Source of the DNA: Hesseltinella vesiculosa | Lineage: Eukaryota; Mucoromycota; Mucoromycetes; Mucorales; Cunninghamellaceae | DNA length: 64,000 nucleotides | Direction of reading: 5' to 3' | Assembly: GCA_002104935.1 (NCBI GenBank) | Contig: MCGT01000012.1 | Span: 496,001 to 560,000, forward strand | In this document: positions 22,762 through 33,454 of the stretch, piece by piece | How positions within the stretch are numbered: the first letter of the stretch is position 1 | How the letters are laid out: every line of letters begins with the position of its first letter | Position numbers and translations under genes: made by a program | The notes under the pieces: model-generated | What the model was told of the DNA's origin: nothing | Seen by the model: the letters and a program-made list of their open reading frames with translations, nothing else | The model's database searches: none

Positions 22762-24178
22762 ATGAAGCTTTTGGCTTGGGCATCGCTATTAATTCCTTTG
22801 ACACAGGCATACGATCAATTCTATATTGGTTCTCCCCAACAAGAAGCTCATGTGGAACGTTCAAAACCTCATGAACATGCCAACCATCTTTTGAAACACC
22901 ATCCTTTAATTGACACCCACAACGACTTTCCAATGTAAAAACCATCCCATATGCCTCCTCTAGCACCTCTGCCTCTCCCGTTTCTTTTTTACTTCATGAA
23001 ATGGCTCACGTGTTTGTCATTCCGTATTACCCATGACTCTAGGTTACTGGCGTTTGACTTGAAGGGCAAAATCAACAATTTTGATATGAAGAACATCAAA
23101 GGCAGCCATACCGACTTGACAAAGATCAAAAAGGGCCATTTGACTGGCCAGTTTTGGAGCGTGTTTACGGAATGCGAAGCCCAAGACGATAACCAGGTCC
23201 TGATGGCCTTGGAATCCATCGATGCCGTCAAACGTATGGTCCAGCTGCACCCCAAGACCTTCCAATTGGCCATGGATACCAAAGACTTCAAAAAAGCTTA
23301 CCGTCATGGCCGTGTGGCTTCCATGATGGGCATGGAAGGCGGCCAAATGATTGGCAACTCCCTCGCTGCTTTGCGCAATTTCTATGACCTGGGCATCCGC
23401 TACATGACCGTAGGTTATACCTGAAAAAGAGACCACCAGCCTCAAACTCTAATTATTTTTTCTAGCTGACTCACAATTGCCATACTCCCTGGGCTGAGTC
23501 TTGCTGCGACCCTGCCGATCCTCCCTTTGAAAAAGGTCTTGGCTTGACCGCGTTTGGCGAAAAGGTGATTGCTGAAATGAACCGTTTGGGCATGATGGTC
23601 GATATCTCCCACGTGTCACATGCAACCATGAACGCTGTGCTGAATGTCACTCAAGCCCCTGTGCTGTTCTCACACTCTTCAAGCCATGCTCTTTGCGCCA
23701 TCGAACGTAACGTACCAGACACTGTTTTGCAACGCTTGAAGGACGAAAACATCGACGGTAAAGAGCCAAAAAAAAATAATAATAATAAACATTGCTAGGA
23801 AGGACCAACTTTTTTTTTTTTTTTTTATCCACAGGTGTCATCATGGTGAACTTTTACAACCGATTTGTACGATGTGGAGCCGAAGCCACCTTGCAAGACG
23901 TGGCCGATCACATTGAGCATATCGCAAGCGTGGCTGGTCGCGATAAGGTTGGCCTTGGCGCAGATTACAACGGCATCGAGATTACGCCTGTCGGCCTGGA
24001 GGATGTCAGTAAGTACCCAGATTTGTTTGCTGAAATGGTGCGTCGTGGCTGGTCGGACGAAGACTTGATCGGCCTAGCAGGCCAGAATCTACTCCGTGTC
24101 TGGAAGGGCGTTGAAGTTGTCCGCGACCAACTGGCTGGTCAGCTTGCCACTGAGGATCGCCTGGAGGACTTTGAATAG
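22762..24178 (+). CDS. Membrane dipeptidase (peptidase family M19), secreted or membrane-linked
   Basis: Residues 1–16 are a signal peptide ([16 protein letters not shown]). The metal-site signature LIDTHNDFP (HxD) is split from the rest by an intron. Other landmarks are [66 protein letters not shown] and [10 protein letters not shown]; together they supply the expected His, Asp and Glu zinc ligands. M19 enzymes cleave dipeptides, and some hydrolyse cystinyl-glycine or leukotriene D4. Introns lie at about 22936–23041, 23410–23465 and 23758–23834. The start follows an 18-nt T-tract. No terminal hydrophobic tail is visible, so the enzyme may be soluble and secreted. About 410 aa. Confidence 0.92.
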
Positions 24179-24589
24179 ATCTTTGGTATACCAGCGTACT
24201 TATCATCTACCTGTACAGAATAAAAAAAATGACAGTGGTAGACTTTTTATCAGCGAGGGTAAATGATTGGCAAGGAAGCTGCAGCTGGAACAAGCCATGG
24301 ATTGGTAATTGTCTTCCTTTTTACGTCGGATAATGCTTCTTTGAATCGAGTTGCTCGAAAACCACCTGTCCTCTTCCAATTCTATGCGCAGGGCAATGAC
24401 GAAACAATTCGAACGTCCAAGGCAATACAAACATCCAGAGTCCCATTAGATAAAGATATACCGTCATTACTTAGATCTTGGCACGTCACCATGGCGAGCC
24501 AGCTTGTACAAAGAAGACCACCTTCTTTCGCTGATCACCAATTCCGATAATTGCCGTAGTGCCTGAATATGGCAATCCAATGTGTCTCA

Positions 24590-24990
24590 TTTGAAAAAAA
24601 AAAATGAAAAAAAACCCCAAATACTGTACAGCACTTTTGAGTGATTCGATCGATGTGGAATTTTGAGTGAAATCGCAAATTCATAGATAATGTTGATACT
24701 GAAAAAATCAGGTCGATTAGTGAAGGTTGCCCAGCCAACTTTTGATCACTTTGTTTTTGACACTTCCGATTCCCCCGCTTAAAAAAATGAAAAATCGGCT
24801 GTTTTGGCCAGAGGACCCCCCAGGCGATCTGATAAAAAATCACGTTCAGATTTGCTCATGGTAAATTCGCCCCAAATTTTGCATACCCACACAAAAGATG
24901 AAAAAAGACTTTGATTAAAATTAAAACTCTAGCAGACAGCTGGGGGATGAGTCCTGGAGGCTGGCAAACTTGCACTAAAAGGGACCTCGC
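24590..24990 (+). repeat. Dispersed repeat, copy B (long)
   Basis: One of the two most complete copies. It starts at an A-run, then GTACAGCACTTTTGAGTGATT, GATTAGTGAAGGTTGCCC, a segment reading PTFDH…FDTSDSPA in translation, AAAATCGGC, AGGCGATCTGATAA, and a tail with TTTTGCATACCCACAC and GATTAAAATTAAAA. The frame carries a stop just after DSPA. No terminal inverted repeats or target-site duplication are obvious by eye. Confidence 0.65.
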
Positions 24991-25597
24991 ACTCGTTTCA
25001 AGTGTTCGCCCGTCAAAAATATTTTTCACCGATCTAGCTTCAGCAAGCGCCAGCCAATTTCAATTTTGTGAATGAACAAAAGTACGCTATGCTACCTCTT
25101 TCGCGTTTTAGCGTGAGTAATTATATTCTGTTTTCTCAATCGTTTCTTGCGACTGTATTTTGCGTAATGATATTCCCCTATTTCGGGAGTTGCAGCAACA
25201 TTTTTTTTAATCAACCAAGACAAACGCACAGACCCCCACCGCGAAAAGATACAGAAAGAGCTATTTTTTTGATGTTTTCTCTTGTTGATTTATCAAACAA
25301 ATATACTTGATTGACTACGTCAATCAGATAGTGCCGTTTGGATGCCACAGCTGCACATTACCACAGCTCAAAGCAAAGAAAAAGTGATAAATAAATTGAA
25401 AGAGTAAGCCAATGCTGAATTTTGATTGGCTGAAGTGAAAGCAAACCGATAAAAGGGACAAGAAGCGCGTTTACACTTCTTTGTCCCATTGACCAAAAAA
25501 ATGCTATACCTTTATACCTTCTTTTATTGATCAGTTTGTGATTTGATGACGTCTCCTAGTAAGAAAAGTTTCCAACTGTCTTAATCTAACAGATTAA

Positions 25598-28101
25598 ATG
25601 GACGCAAATAGATTCATTTATATTTTTTTTTTCTTCTCATGAGAGGTCATTAGTCGTGTTCTTGCTGCTGCTCATGCATCCCGCCTTTGACGTATTTCCA
25701 CAGACCCCAGTGTCTCGCCGCCACCACGTCTCGTTTACCCTTGCACCTTACTTTGTAAGCTTTGGATAGAGACATTTCATCTTGCTTGACATTGCCATTG
25801 CTTTTGCAATGTTTGTTTACTCCAGAAGCGTCCACTCCTTATTCTGGTTCAGTTCTCGCCGATGAAAACGGTAAGCTACTTTGAAAAATATGGGCTGTAG
25901 AAATTTTATGCTTTAACTTCTATTTTTTTTTTTCCTATCTTATTCCATGTTGCTTCTCTTGCTAAAAAAAATAGCCTCGCGTCTGAATTGCAGATCTTCG
26001 TCGTCACCGCACAAAAAATGGTACGAAATCGTACAAAAATGAAGTCGATTTAATCTATGCTTTGTTTGAAGCAGGAGCAAATTGACATTAACCAAGGAGA
26101 TGGTTCTGCCCATTCGGCCATACGTCCACCCTCTCTCCTAGACTTGGATTATTGGGAGAAAATCTGTAAGTATGAAGTTGGCTGTAAGAGTGGAAACAAT
26201 TGATGCACCAACTTTATTTTTTTTTTTTTTTTCATTGAAAGCCATGGAAGAGATTCCCAAAGTAAGACCTACCTGCTGGTTGTCAGGAGGGCCCAAGTAA
26301 ACAAACCGGCAAATAGCACAGCTAACTTTACATTTCTTTGCATTTACGTTAGAAAAAACTCAAAACGCAATGGGAAAGCAGCCAAAAAAAACACCTATGC
26401 CATTCGTCCCGGCCACACAACCTCCACAGCATCGCTATCATCGCTTGTGTGTGCTCTCCACTGATGGCTTCTGAACATGTGCGCCTTTCGACCGTGTCTT
26501 GCGTCTTTCCTTCCTCCAGCCATCAAGAGGATTGGTTCCTTACACCTTGCCTTGGTATTTGCTGTTTCCAGCCTTACTGATCCAGTGAATGGATTTCCGA
26601 GCGGCAATTCCCAATACGGGCAAGTGATGCTCAGGCGGGGACGACTTGGCCCGCTTTATAGGTAAGCTCTTTGCCCTTTTCGTGCGCAATACAGTAGCCA
26701 TTGAAACTGACTTTACTTTTCTTCTGTAGCCCGTCACAGGACCACGAGTAAGCAAGACATAAAATAAAGGTTGCCCGGACGATTGTATTTATGATTTTCC
26801 TATTCATTCTAGAAGATTGACCTTTTGCGATATCGTCAGGCCCGATTGTGCCTGGCATTCGTGCTAACACTGCTTCCCCTTCTCCAGTTCCAGCTAGCGA
26901 AGCAGGCAAAAAGCGAAGCGGTGACGAAGGCGACGAAGACCGTTTCTATGGTTCGTATCATTAAGTTTAACGAAAACACCACTTTCCAGGTGACACTCAC
27001 ACTGATTATTTATCCTTTTATTATTTTTGCAGGCCGCTGGCGTCATTGATTTCAGACTGTCATTTCTTACTTCAAGCAATGAAGCATTGCGAGGTGTGGA
27101 CATTCTAGATCTGGTCAAGTATCTGTTGCCTGCTTTAAGTATTGAAACAAAAAAAAAGGTGCAAGTGATGTAACACTCGGTTTTATTTTCTTAGATGGTT
27201 GCTCTGGTATGTCTGGCCACTTGACGATGGTCGGGGCCGTCTGGCCTTGCCAATTCTTCGCCATTGACTAAATACTGCTCTCCTTGCAATGCGTTATTCT
27301 GGTCCCCGGTCATGTCCCCTTAACCCTTGGCCCATTGTGCATTCCTGCTGGGCACAAGGGCACATTCTGGCCAATCCGAAAATTGGTTGACCCAACGGGG
27401 TATGTCCTGCCCAACAATGAATGAGTCCGAGGTAAGTATAAAAAAAAAACAGATATGCAATTTTAGAACCTGTCATTGACCTTTTTCATGCTATTAGGCA
27501 AGTTTCCACGTCAAGACTCTCTTGTTCCTGCTGTCGCTGCATCAAAGCCGTAGCCCAAGCTTAAGGCTTTACGTCTTTCTCTTACAGAACCTGCCGCACA
27601 AAGACTATGGCTACTTAAAAAATGGCGTTGGGGACTCTCATGCTTCTGCTTGGTGTAGCAATCTTGACCTGGTCAACAAAACCCTTTGCTTGGAGATGGA
27701 TTGTCTGTTGACCGGAGAAGACATTAGCTCCGGCTCCAGCGTGCCTTCTCCTCGTCCTCACGGGAACTTTCAGGCAAGCTACAATCTCAGTTTTACCTTA
27801 GTGTTTTAGTTGGTTCTAATGGGCATCCTTTTTTTTTCTTTACAGTTCTTGGCAAGCGCTCTCTTGTGGTGGTAGTGATCTTCCATAAATTGCCCAAGCG
27901 CATGATCAAGAGCGCTCTGGCTGTGAACCCAGCCTTGTCTCATGACCTCCTTGTTTGTGGTGTCGATCCTGACCATGTTCTCGGTATGTCAGCTGTTTAT
28001 GCATTTTGTGAAGCTGATGGGCCCATGCTTGGCTTGTTTCTGGTATCGTGCCGACCATGTTGGTTGGCTCTTTGCTTGGTGCTCATTGTGAGACCCTGCT
28101 A
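25598..28101 (+). pseudogene. Decayed paralog of the micro-exon gene at 33455–36759
   Basis: Segment by segment this locus matches the minus-strand gene at 33.5–36.8 kb, in the same order and with many splice sites kept. A first exon reads ATGGACGCAA (25598). An exon-2-like piece ends at a GTAAGC near 25758. An SGSVLADEN exon at ~25830–25870 matches SGYVPADEN. An exon-11-like piece ends GACGACTTGGCCCGC before GTAAGC near 26662. Then follow a short CACAGGACCACGA exon, a GKKRSGDEGDEDRFY exon (~26842–26949), a GAVWPCQFFAID-stop exon (~27194), a GKFPRQDSLVPAV exon with stops (~27499), and a LGKRS…LPKRM exon (~27846–28101). The first donor is ATAG instead of GT, and in-frame stops interrupt the exon-2-, exon-15- and exon-16-like parts. 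A TATA-like ATAAAAGGG sits near 25450. Exon limits are approximate. Confidence 0.6.
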
Positions 28102-28479
28102 AGCCTCTCTGCTGCGGCTATACCCACCATACCAAAAATGGAAAAATTTCCTGTTCAATAAACCAGTTGTATGGCTTTTTTTTTACTACAAAACAAAACA
28201 TGTCATACAAAAGACAACGTCCAAGTTAGCCCGATCCTGTGATTGTTTTTGCACAAATGGTGCCAAAGCCTATCTTTTCGTCCCGGTGCCATGGGGGAAA
28301 ACCTCATCTCAACATCTGTAATCAACTCTTTGATGGCTTGATGGCATGAAAAACATGCTGCAAAAGCATGTCGAACTGATTGCTTTTTGTTTTTTTTTTG
28401 TTGCGGTTTTTTCATCATTAACAGCGCGGACGTTGAATTTGACTACGGCTCTTTTTCTTCGCTTTGGAAAAAATAAACC

Positions 28480-28735
28480 AAATGCTTGACTGCATCTTTC
28501 AGTAATTGGGACTAAGTGAAATCTTGCAAGAGTGCATAAGCTCGTCAATGATGATGGTGCTGCAAAACTCAGAGAGATTGGTAAAAGTCGCTCAGCCTAC
28601 GTTTGATCACCTTTTTGACACCTCCGTTTGCCCAGCCAAAAAAAAAAGAAAAACCGGCTATTTTCTCCAGGGGACTCCTAGGCGATCTGGTCGATTCACT
28701 CTAAATTTTGCACACGAGTTCTATATGGTCTCCCT
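28480..28735 (+). repeat. Dispersed repeat, copy C
   Basis: Shares landmarks with the other copies: GATGATGGTGCTGCAAAACTC, AGATTGGTAAAAGTCGC, a translated stretch VAQPTFDHLFDTS…PAKKKRKTGYF, AGGCGATCTGGTC and AATTTTGCACACG. Here the reading frame is uninterrupted through TPRRSGRFTLNFAHEF, so it is the best view of the coding-like part of the repeat. It lies just downstream of the decayed gene. Confidence 0.6.
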
Positions 28736-29939
28736 TTCAATTTCAGCTCTTGCAGTTGGTTGGCTGAAGAGCTAAAAGACTTATTGCAAGCGTGGGTAAG
28801 AAGAACTCCACCAAAAAAAAGTTGATGTCTGGTTCATTTATTTTAATTATGTCTGGTTCATTTATTTTAATTTCGAGTCCTTGTGTGGGGTGTATATGAT
28901 GCAAGTGAACTGTCAGAGTAAAAGAAAGGAGCCTAGAGATACCATAGCCAGTGGAGGCGAAGGAGATATATATAGTGAACCTGAAGGAGGGTAAAAGGCG
29001 ATTGATTATCTTGTTTACGAGGTAGTTTTTGCCAACTCGAGAGTGATCGCTGTTTTGCATTTGAGATGACTTTTTTTTTCATCCCGCATTTTCTGTATGG
29101 TTCATTCGTCGCTACTTGAGTTTAGGTCACCCTCGGTCATAAGTTCAAATAAGAGTTGCAAGGCCACATGTACATAGTACAGAGGAGTGTATACCACCAA
29201 ATCAAAGTTTCTTGAATCAATCTCGAGGCCCCCTTTTTTTACGAGACAATTCACTGCTGAAGACACTTACACACACACACAATCTAAAAAGGGTAGTAAT
29301 GCGGTGAGTGGTAAGAAGTAAAAGAGGAATAGAGTGAATAAAGTTTTTCGATCACCCGTAAATTAAGGCCCTCATTTGGCCAAGGTTGCATTGCCAAGTC
29401 TTCAGAGTACCGCTAGTGAGTTACCAAATCGGTAATTGCTGTCATGCAACACATACTTCAATCCAAAAAGTCCATTAGACCAGGGGAAAAAGACTTTCAA
29501 ATCAAACTTACAACCATGTCAATGTTAGCAGCTTGTTACATCACATAAAACTTGAATAGAATTTTGCTATAATAAAAATAAAAGTGAGCACCGCCACCTT
29601 GAATTGATATGTTCTCCATCTAGCTAACCTCATTTGTAATTGCAGCCAAGTAGTCACTTTTGCCAGAGAAACAGGTGTCGTTTGTAGGTAAGACAAACTT
29701 GTGCAGCGACTTGCTGAGTGTGTCATCATAAAATAGTGCGCCGAAAAAATTCCGCCGAGATCATCATGGATACTGTCCCACAGGAAATGAAAACTACACG
29801 TGGTCGCTATGAGTCGTTTTCGTTACAATTTGCCTTCATAAACACTTACATAATACCTAGTATGGCTGATTTTTGCTTGGATAAATTGAATAGGATGACT
29901 GAAAACGATCGACTGGGCAAGTCAAATAGCTCATGAGAT
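28736..29939. other. Intergenic region without recognisable gene
   Basis: AT-rich sequence with only short frames. It contains a perfect tandem duplication of a 24-bp unit at 28824–28847 and 28848–28871 and a short CA run near 29270. No RNA gene or coding pattern with splice signals was found. Confidence 0.5.
28824..28871. repeat. 24-bp perfect tandem duplication
   Basis: Two adjacent identical copies of a 24-bp unit beginning ATGTCTGGTTCATTT. Probably a replication-slippage product; no function is suggested. Confidence 0.85.
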
Positions 29940-31435
29940 GTGCTGTGATGTTGTCAAGTAGTAGACTCCGCCAAAGAAGACACCTGCCGAGAAAGTAAGA
30001 CGTGTCAGTAAAATAAGAAAATCTCTCCAACGTAGCCACCCCACCAAACTTGCTTACATGCGCGAATAGTATGCCATTCATTCCTGCCTATACCTTGTTT
30101 CGACCAGTTCAATAATGTTATCATGTAAAATGCCACCAATGCGTGTGGGAGTCACCTTCAAATTCGTTTTCCCAGAGGTGATCGCCAGTTTCACCAAAGC
30201 GTTGTGTGCTTCGCAAGAAAGTGCTGTGATTGTAATAAGTTCATAGCACCAATTTCCATCAACAAGTCCAACTTTTTTTTTTTTTTTGAAGATTTTTTTT
30301 TTTTTTTTTTTTGGAAGATTTTTTTTTTTTTTGGAAGATTTTTTTTTTTTTAAAGATTTTTTTTTAAAGAAGAATCAACCGAAAGAGGTGCCCCTACCAA
30401 GAAAATAAGACTCGTCAGATAAAGAAGATGATCTAACCAAGGTAGCCACCCAACCAAACATTCTTACCTGCGCCAAAAGTTTCCATTGATTTCTGCCTAT
30501 GCCTTGTGTCAATCAGTTCAAAAATGATGTCATGCAAAATGCCACAAAACCAAAGAAAGCGTAAAATGCCTTCGTGATCGTGTTCCCAGAGGTGATCGCC
30601 AATTCCACCAAAGTGTTGTGTGCTCCCCAAGAAAGTGTTGCAATTGTGAGAGGTTCATAGCGTTTCCACCAAAAAGTCCAAGAGTTTTGTTCCCAAAAAA
30701 AAAAAAAGAAAAAGAATCAACCCAAAGAGATGGCCCCTACCAAGAAAATAAGGCACGTCAGTTGAAGATGATGGTCTCCCAATGTAGCCACCCATCCAAG
30801 CAGGCTTACCTGCGCCAAAAGATGCCATGCGTTCCTGCCAATATCTTGTGTGTGACGACCGGTTCAATGAGGTTGCCATGCTAATACCATCCAAGAAAAA
30901 AGCAAAATGCCTTCATGATCATGTTCCCAGAGGTGGTTATCAATTCCACCAAAATGTTGTTTGATTCCGAATAAAGTGCTATGATTTCGAAAGGTTCACA
31001 GCACCAATTTCCACCACAAGCCAAGAGTGTTGTTTCCCACAAAACTTCCTTTTTCTTCATGCACCGCCATTGGTCGTCGGCGGCACTGCAACCAAAGAAA
31101 TGAAAATCAGCCCAAAAAAGGTATGAGAGGTCTCCGCCAAGAGAGGATCCCTACCAAGTAAATAAAAAACGTCAGTGTCTCGCTAAAATAGCCACCTAAC
31201 CAAGCAGGCTTACCTGCGCTAAAAGATGTCATTGATTTCTGCCTATGCCTTGTGTATTCCAACCAGGTCAATAATGCTGTCATACAATTTAGCCGCCAAA
31301 GTGTGTATGAATTGCCTTCAATATCGTGTTCCCAGAGGTGGTTTCCAATTCCACCAATGTGTTGTGCTTCCCAAGAAATTGCTATGATTGCGAGAGATTC
31401 AATTCACAGCACCAAAATCTGCCAATTAAAGAGAG
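29940..31435 (-). repeat. Four diverged tandem units (~320 bp) carrying exon-like sequence on the minus strand
   Basis: Units lie at about 29940–30280, 30360–30690, 30715–31040 and 31125–31435. Each repeats, in plus orientation, CCTACCAAGAAAATAAGA, then TAGCCACC-AACCAA, CTTACCTGCGCC, TTCTGCCTATGCCTTGTGT, TGTTCCCAGAGGTG, CACCAAAGTGTTGTG, and GTTCACAGCACC. Read on the minus strand, each unit has an exon-like piece. The best preserved (unit 1) reads VKLAITSGKTNLKV and GGILHDNIIELVETRYRQE; the others have shifted frames. Units 2–4 end in GGCGCAG before a GTAAG donor and have a TTGGTAG acceptor about 75 nt on. Units 1 and 2 are separated by T-runs interrupted by GAAGATT. This looks like a duplicated exon–intron module that has decayed. 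The parent gene is not recognised. Confidence 0.6.
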
Positions 31436-33121
31436 TTTGCTTCCCATAGTGTTCCATTGAATGTGCGTTGCATTTGGACGTGAGCAACATTGCATTGAGA
31501 AAATGACAGAGGCTTGTGACGAGCGAAGGATAAGTGTGCCTTGAAGGATTGCTGGCAGTCAATATCACCCATATAATAGGTGTCATACATGTTTAAATGA
31601 AGCTTGGTCTTCCCGGTGCATGGCAGCTTTAGGGAGTGCCAAAAAAATAAAATTTTCCCCTGACCAGCAGCCAAAATACAGCAAAGGATGCCACGGAAAA
31701 GATACTGATATGTCTTGCTATGACCATCGTCACAATAGCCATCAAATATTTCATAAATGTGGATTGCAGATGACGAGAAGATGTTTCACCAATGGCACCA
31801 GGATGTAGAGAAACCCTGGCACCGTCTGCGCAAAAAATCCACAGGATCGTGCTAGGCAAAAGTTAAAGCCCAGCAACACCGTAACTAACTCCCAGAGAGC
31901 ATTTTCCGCGAGTTGTGCTGGCCAGCCCAGAGGACGAGGTTGTTCATATACAGGATATCTTGCATGGAGGTTCCCCCCCATTACGAAAAAAAAAGACTTG
32001 AATCCTCGACCACGATAAACAGCCAATGGCCAGCGGTGCTGGTGTCTGTTGCCAGCAATTGCTGTCGAGTGAAGGTTTGCCAAAGAGGGCTGGCAGTGAC
32101 TCAAAAAGGCCAACAACTTGGTAGTTAGTCTACGGTGTTGAAGATCTGGTGTTACTAAATGTGTCAGAGAGTGTGATACTGAACGTACCTGTTACATCGT
32201 TGTTTTCATATGGCCAGTCGGCTGGTGCATCACAACATTGGTTCATCACTGCATCAGTCCAGGGCATTCGTCGCCATTGCTTTCGATCGTAACGATCATT
32301 ATTTGATTGTCATGGTGACCAAAAAGTAACTTGAAGTCAGCTATGTCTGGGTGTGCTGCCCTGAAGTGATCATCACCAGCTTGAGAGTGACCGTATTTTG
32401 GAATCTGGTCACAGGCCCATACAGAAAAAAAAAAACGAGGGGCCATCACAGGTGCTTGAGCGCAAGGCCAAGAAGAGACAGCCTTGGCCAAACATGAGCG
32501 CACCAGCCATACATATTGAACGGCCAAGACTTGGCTTGGCTTGGCTTGGCTTGGCTTGGTTTGACTTGCACCATTACGATACAACACCACCTGTGTTGAT
32601 ATAGCTGACTTGAATCCAGGGCCACCTGTCTTGGTTTACGTTGAGGGCTCAGAGTTGCGAGGTTGGAAGCCAGGGCTAGTTTCAGATGCCCGTCAGTAGG
32701 GTGCTATGACGACAGTAGTGCCTCCACTGCCCCCGGGGACCCAGGGGGGCCGTGTCTAGCTAGCAACGGACCGTTTTCGCACAATGGTGGCACAGCAACA
32801 ATTTGTGCACTTCCCTCATGATTCCAAAGCCTTTGAGGCAAAAAAAAAAAAGCCATGCCACATAGCCCAGCATATGCCAATGATTTGACTGGTGGGTCAA
32901 AAGCAAAGGCGCCGTGCCAGAGGGGGCCTGGCCAGCCACCTGGATCGATGTCTCTTGCAAAAAAAAAGTGGTCAGTGCATCATGTTCCACAACGTTTCTG
33001 ATTTTTTTGGCGCTTTTTTTTTTCCCGTCCCTGACGTACCATTCAATTCCAAAACAAAAAACAAGGTGCTTGTTGCTCAAGGGTGCAATTTTTTTCGGTG
33101 CACGTGTCCCTTTTGTTGCTT
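31436..33121. other. Intergenic/accessory region, nothing identified except a short microsatellite
   Basis: Frames up to ~120 codons exist but show no codon pattern, splice context or family motif. A pentanucleotide microsatellite, TTGGC repeated five times plus one variant, lies at 32531–32560. The segment nearest 33.1 kb becomes C/G-rich and merges into the duplicated last exon of the next gene. Confidence 0.5.
32531..32560. repeat. (TTGGC)n microsatellite
   Basis: Five perfect TTGGC units followed by TTGGT, inside otherwise non-coding DNA. Confidence 0.85.
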
Positions 33122-33349
33122 TTACGCGACGTCGCCCTCGTGGATCCCGGTTGAGGACAGGGGAGGCGTCGTCATAGCAAATTCCCTACCAAGCAGACAT
33201 CCAAGCGCCGGAGAAGACGACCAACCATATAGTGTGGAGCCAGAGACTGCCAAGACAGGGGCCAAGACAGGCCAACGAAGGGGGGGGGGAGAACTTGAAC
33301 CTTCGTTGGCCACACGCCACATCATCCCAGGAGCTTGGCTAGACATCAA
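33122..33349 (-). pseudogene. Extra, decayed copy of the last exon of the micro-exon gene
   Basis: On the minus strand an acceptor-like GATGTCTAG is followed by a frame starting SQAPGMMWRVANEG. This parallels the start of the true last exon at 33716 (GATGACTAG, then AIAPGVVWYLRPR). A donor-like GTAAGTTGAG near 33415 precedes it, matching the donor at 33802. The resemblance fades after about 30 codons. It is best read as a third tandem copy of the terminal exon module, lying beyond the in-frame stop at 33455. It could alternatively be a used alternative 3' exon. Confidence 0.4.
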
Positions 33350-33454
33350 TGATTAAATAAAAAAAAAAGTCGGGTGAGTATTGCCTTTCACTTGCATTAT
33401 TTTTTCTCAACTTACGCAAAGCATCCCGAGACGATGTGGCGGGGGGGCCAAGAA

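Noticed and set aside
24263..24550. 95-codon plus-strand frame after the dipeptidase gene
   Set aside because: No splice context, family motif or conserved pattern; it lies in the 3' flank and runs into repeat copy B.
31751..32116. 121-codon minus-strand frame with hydrophobic stretches
   Set aside because: No start context, splice signals, family motif or codon pattern; an overlapping frame is equally open.
33275..33305. B-box-like GGTTCAAGTTC on the minus strand, possible tRNA
   Set aside because: No A box or cloverleaf can be formed around it; it lies in the duplicated exon remnant with a G-run.
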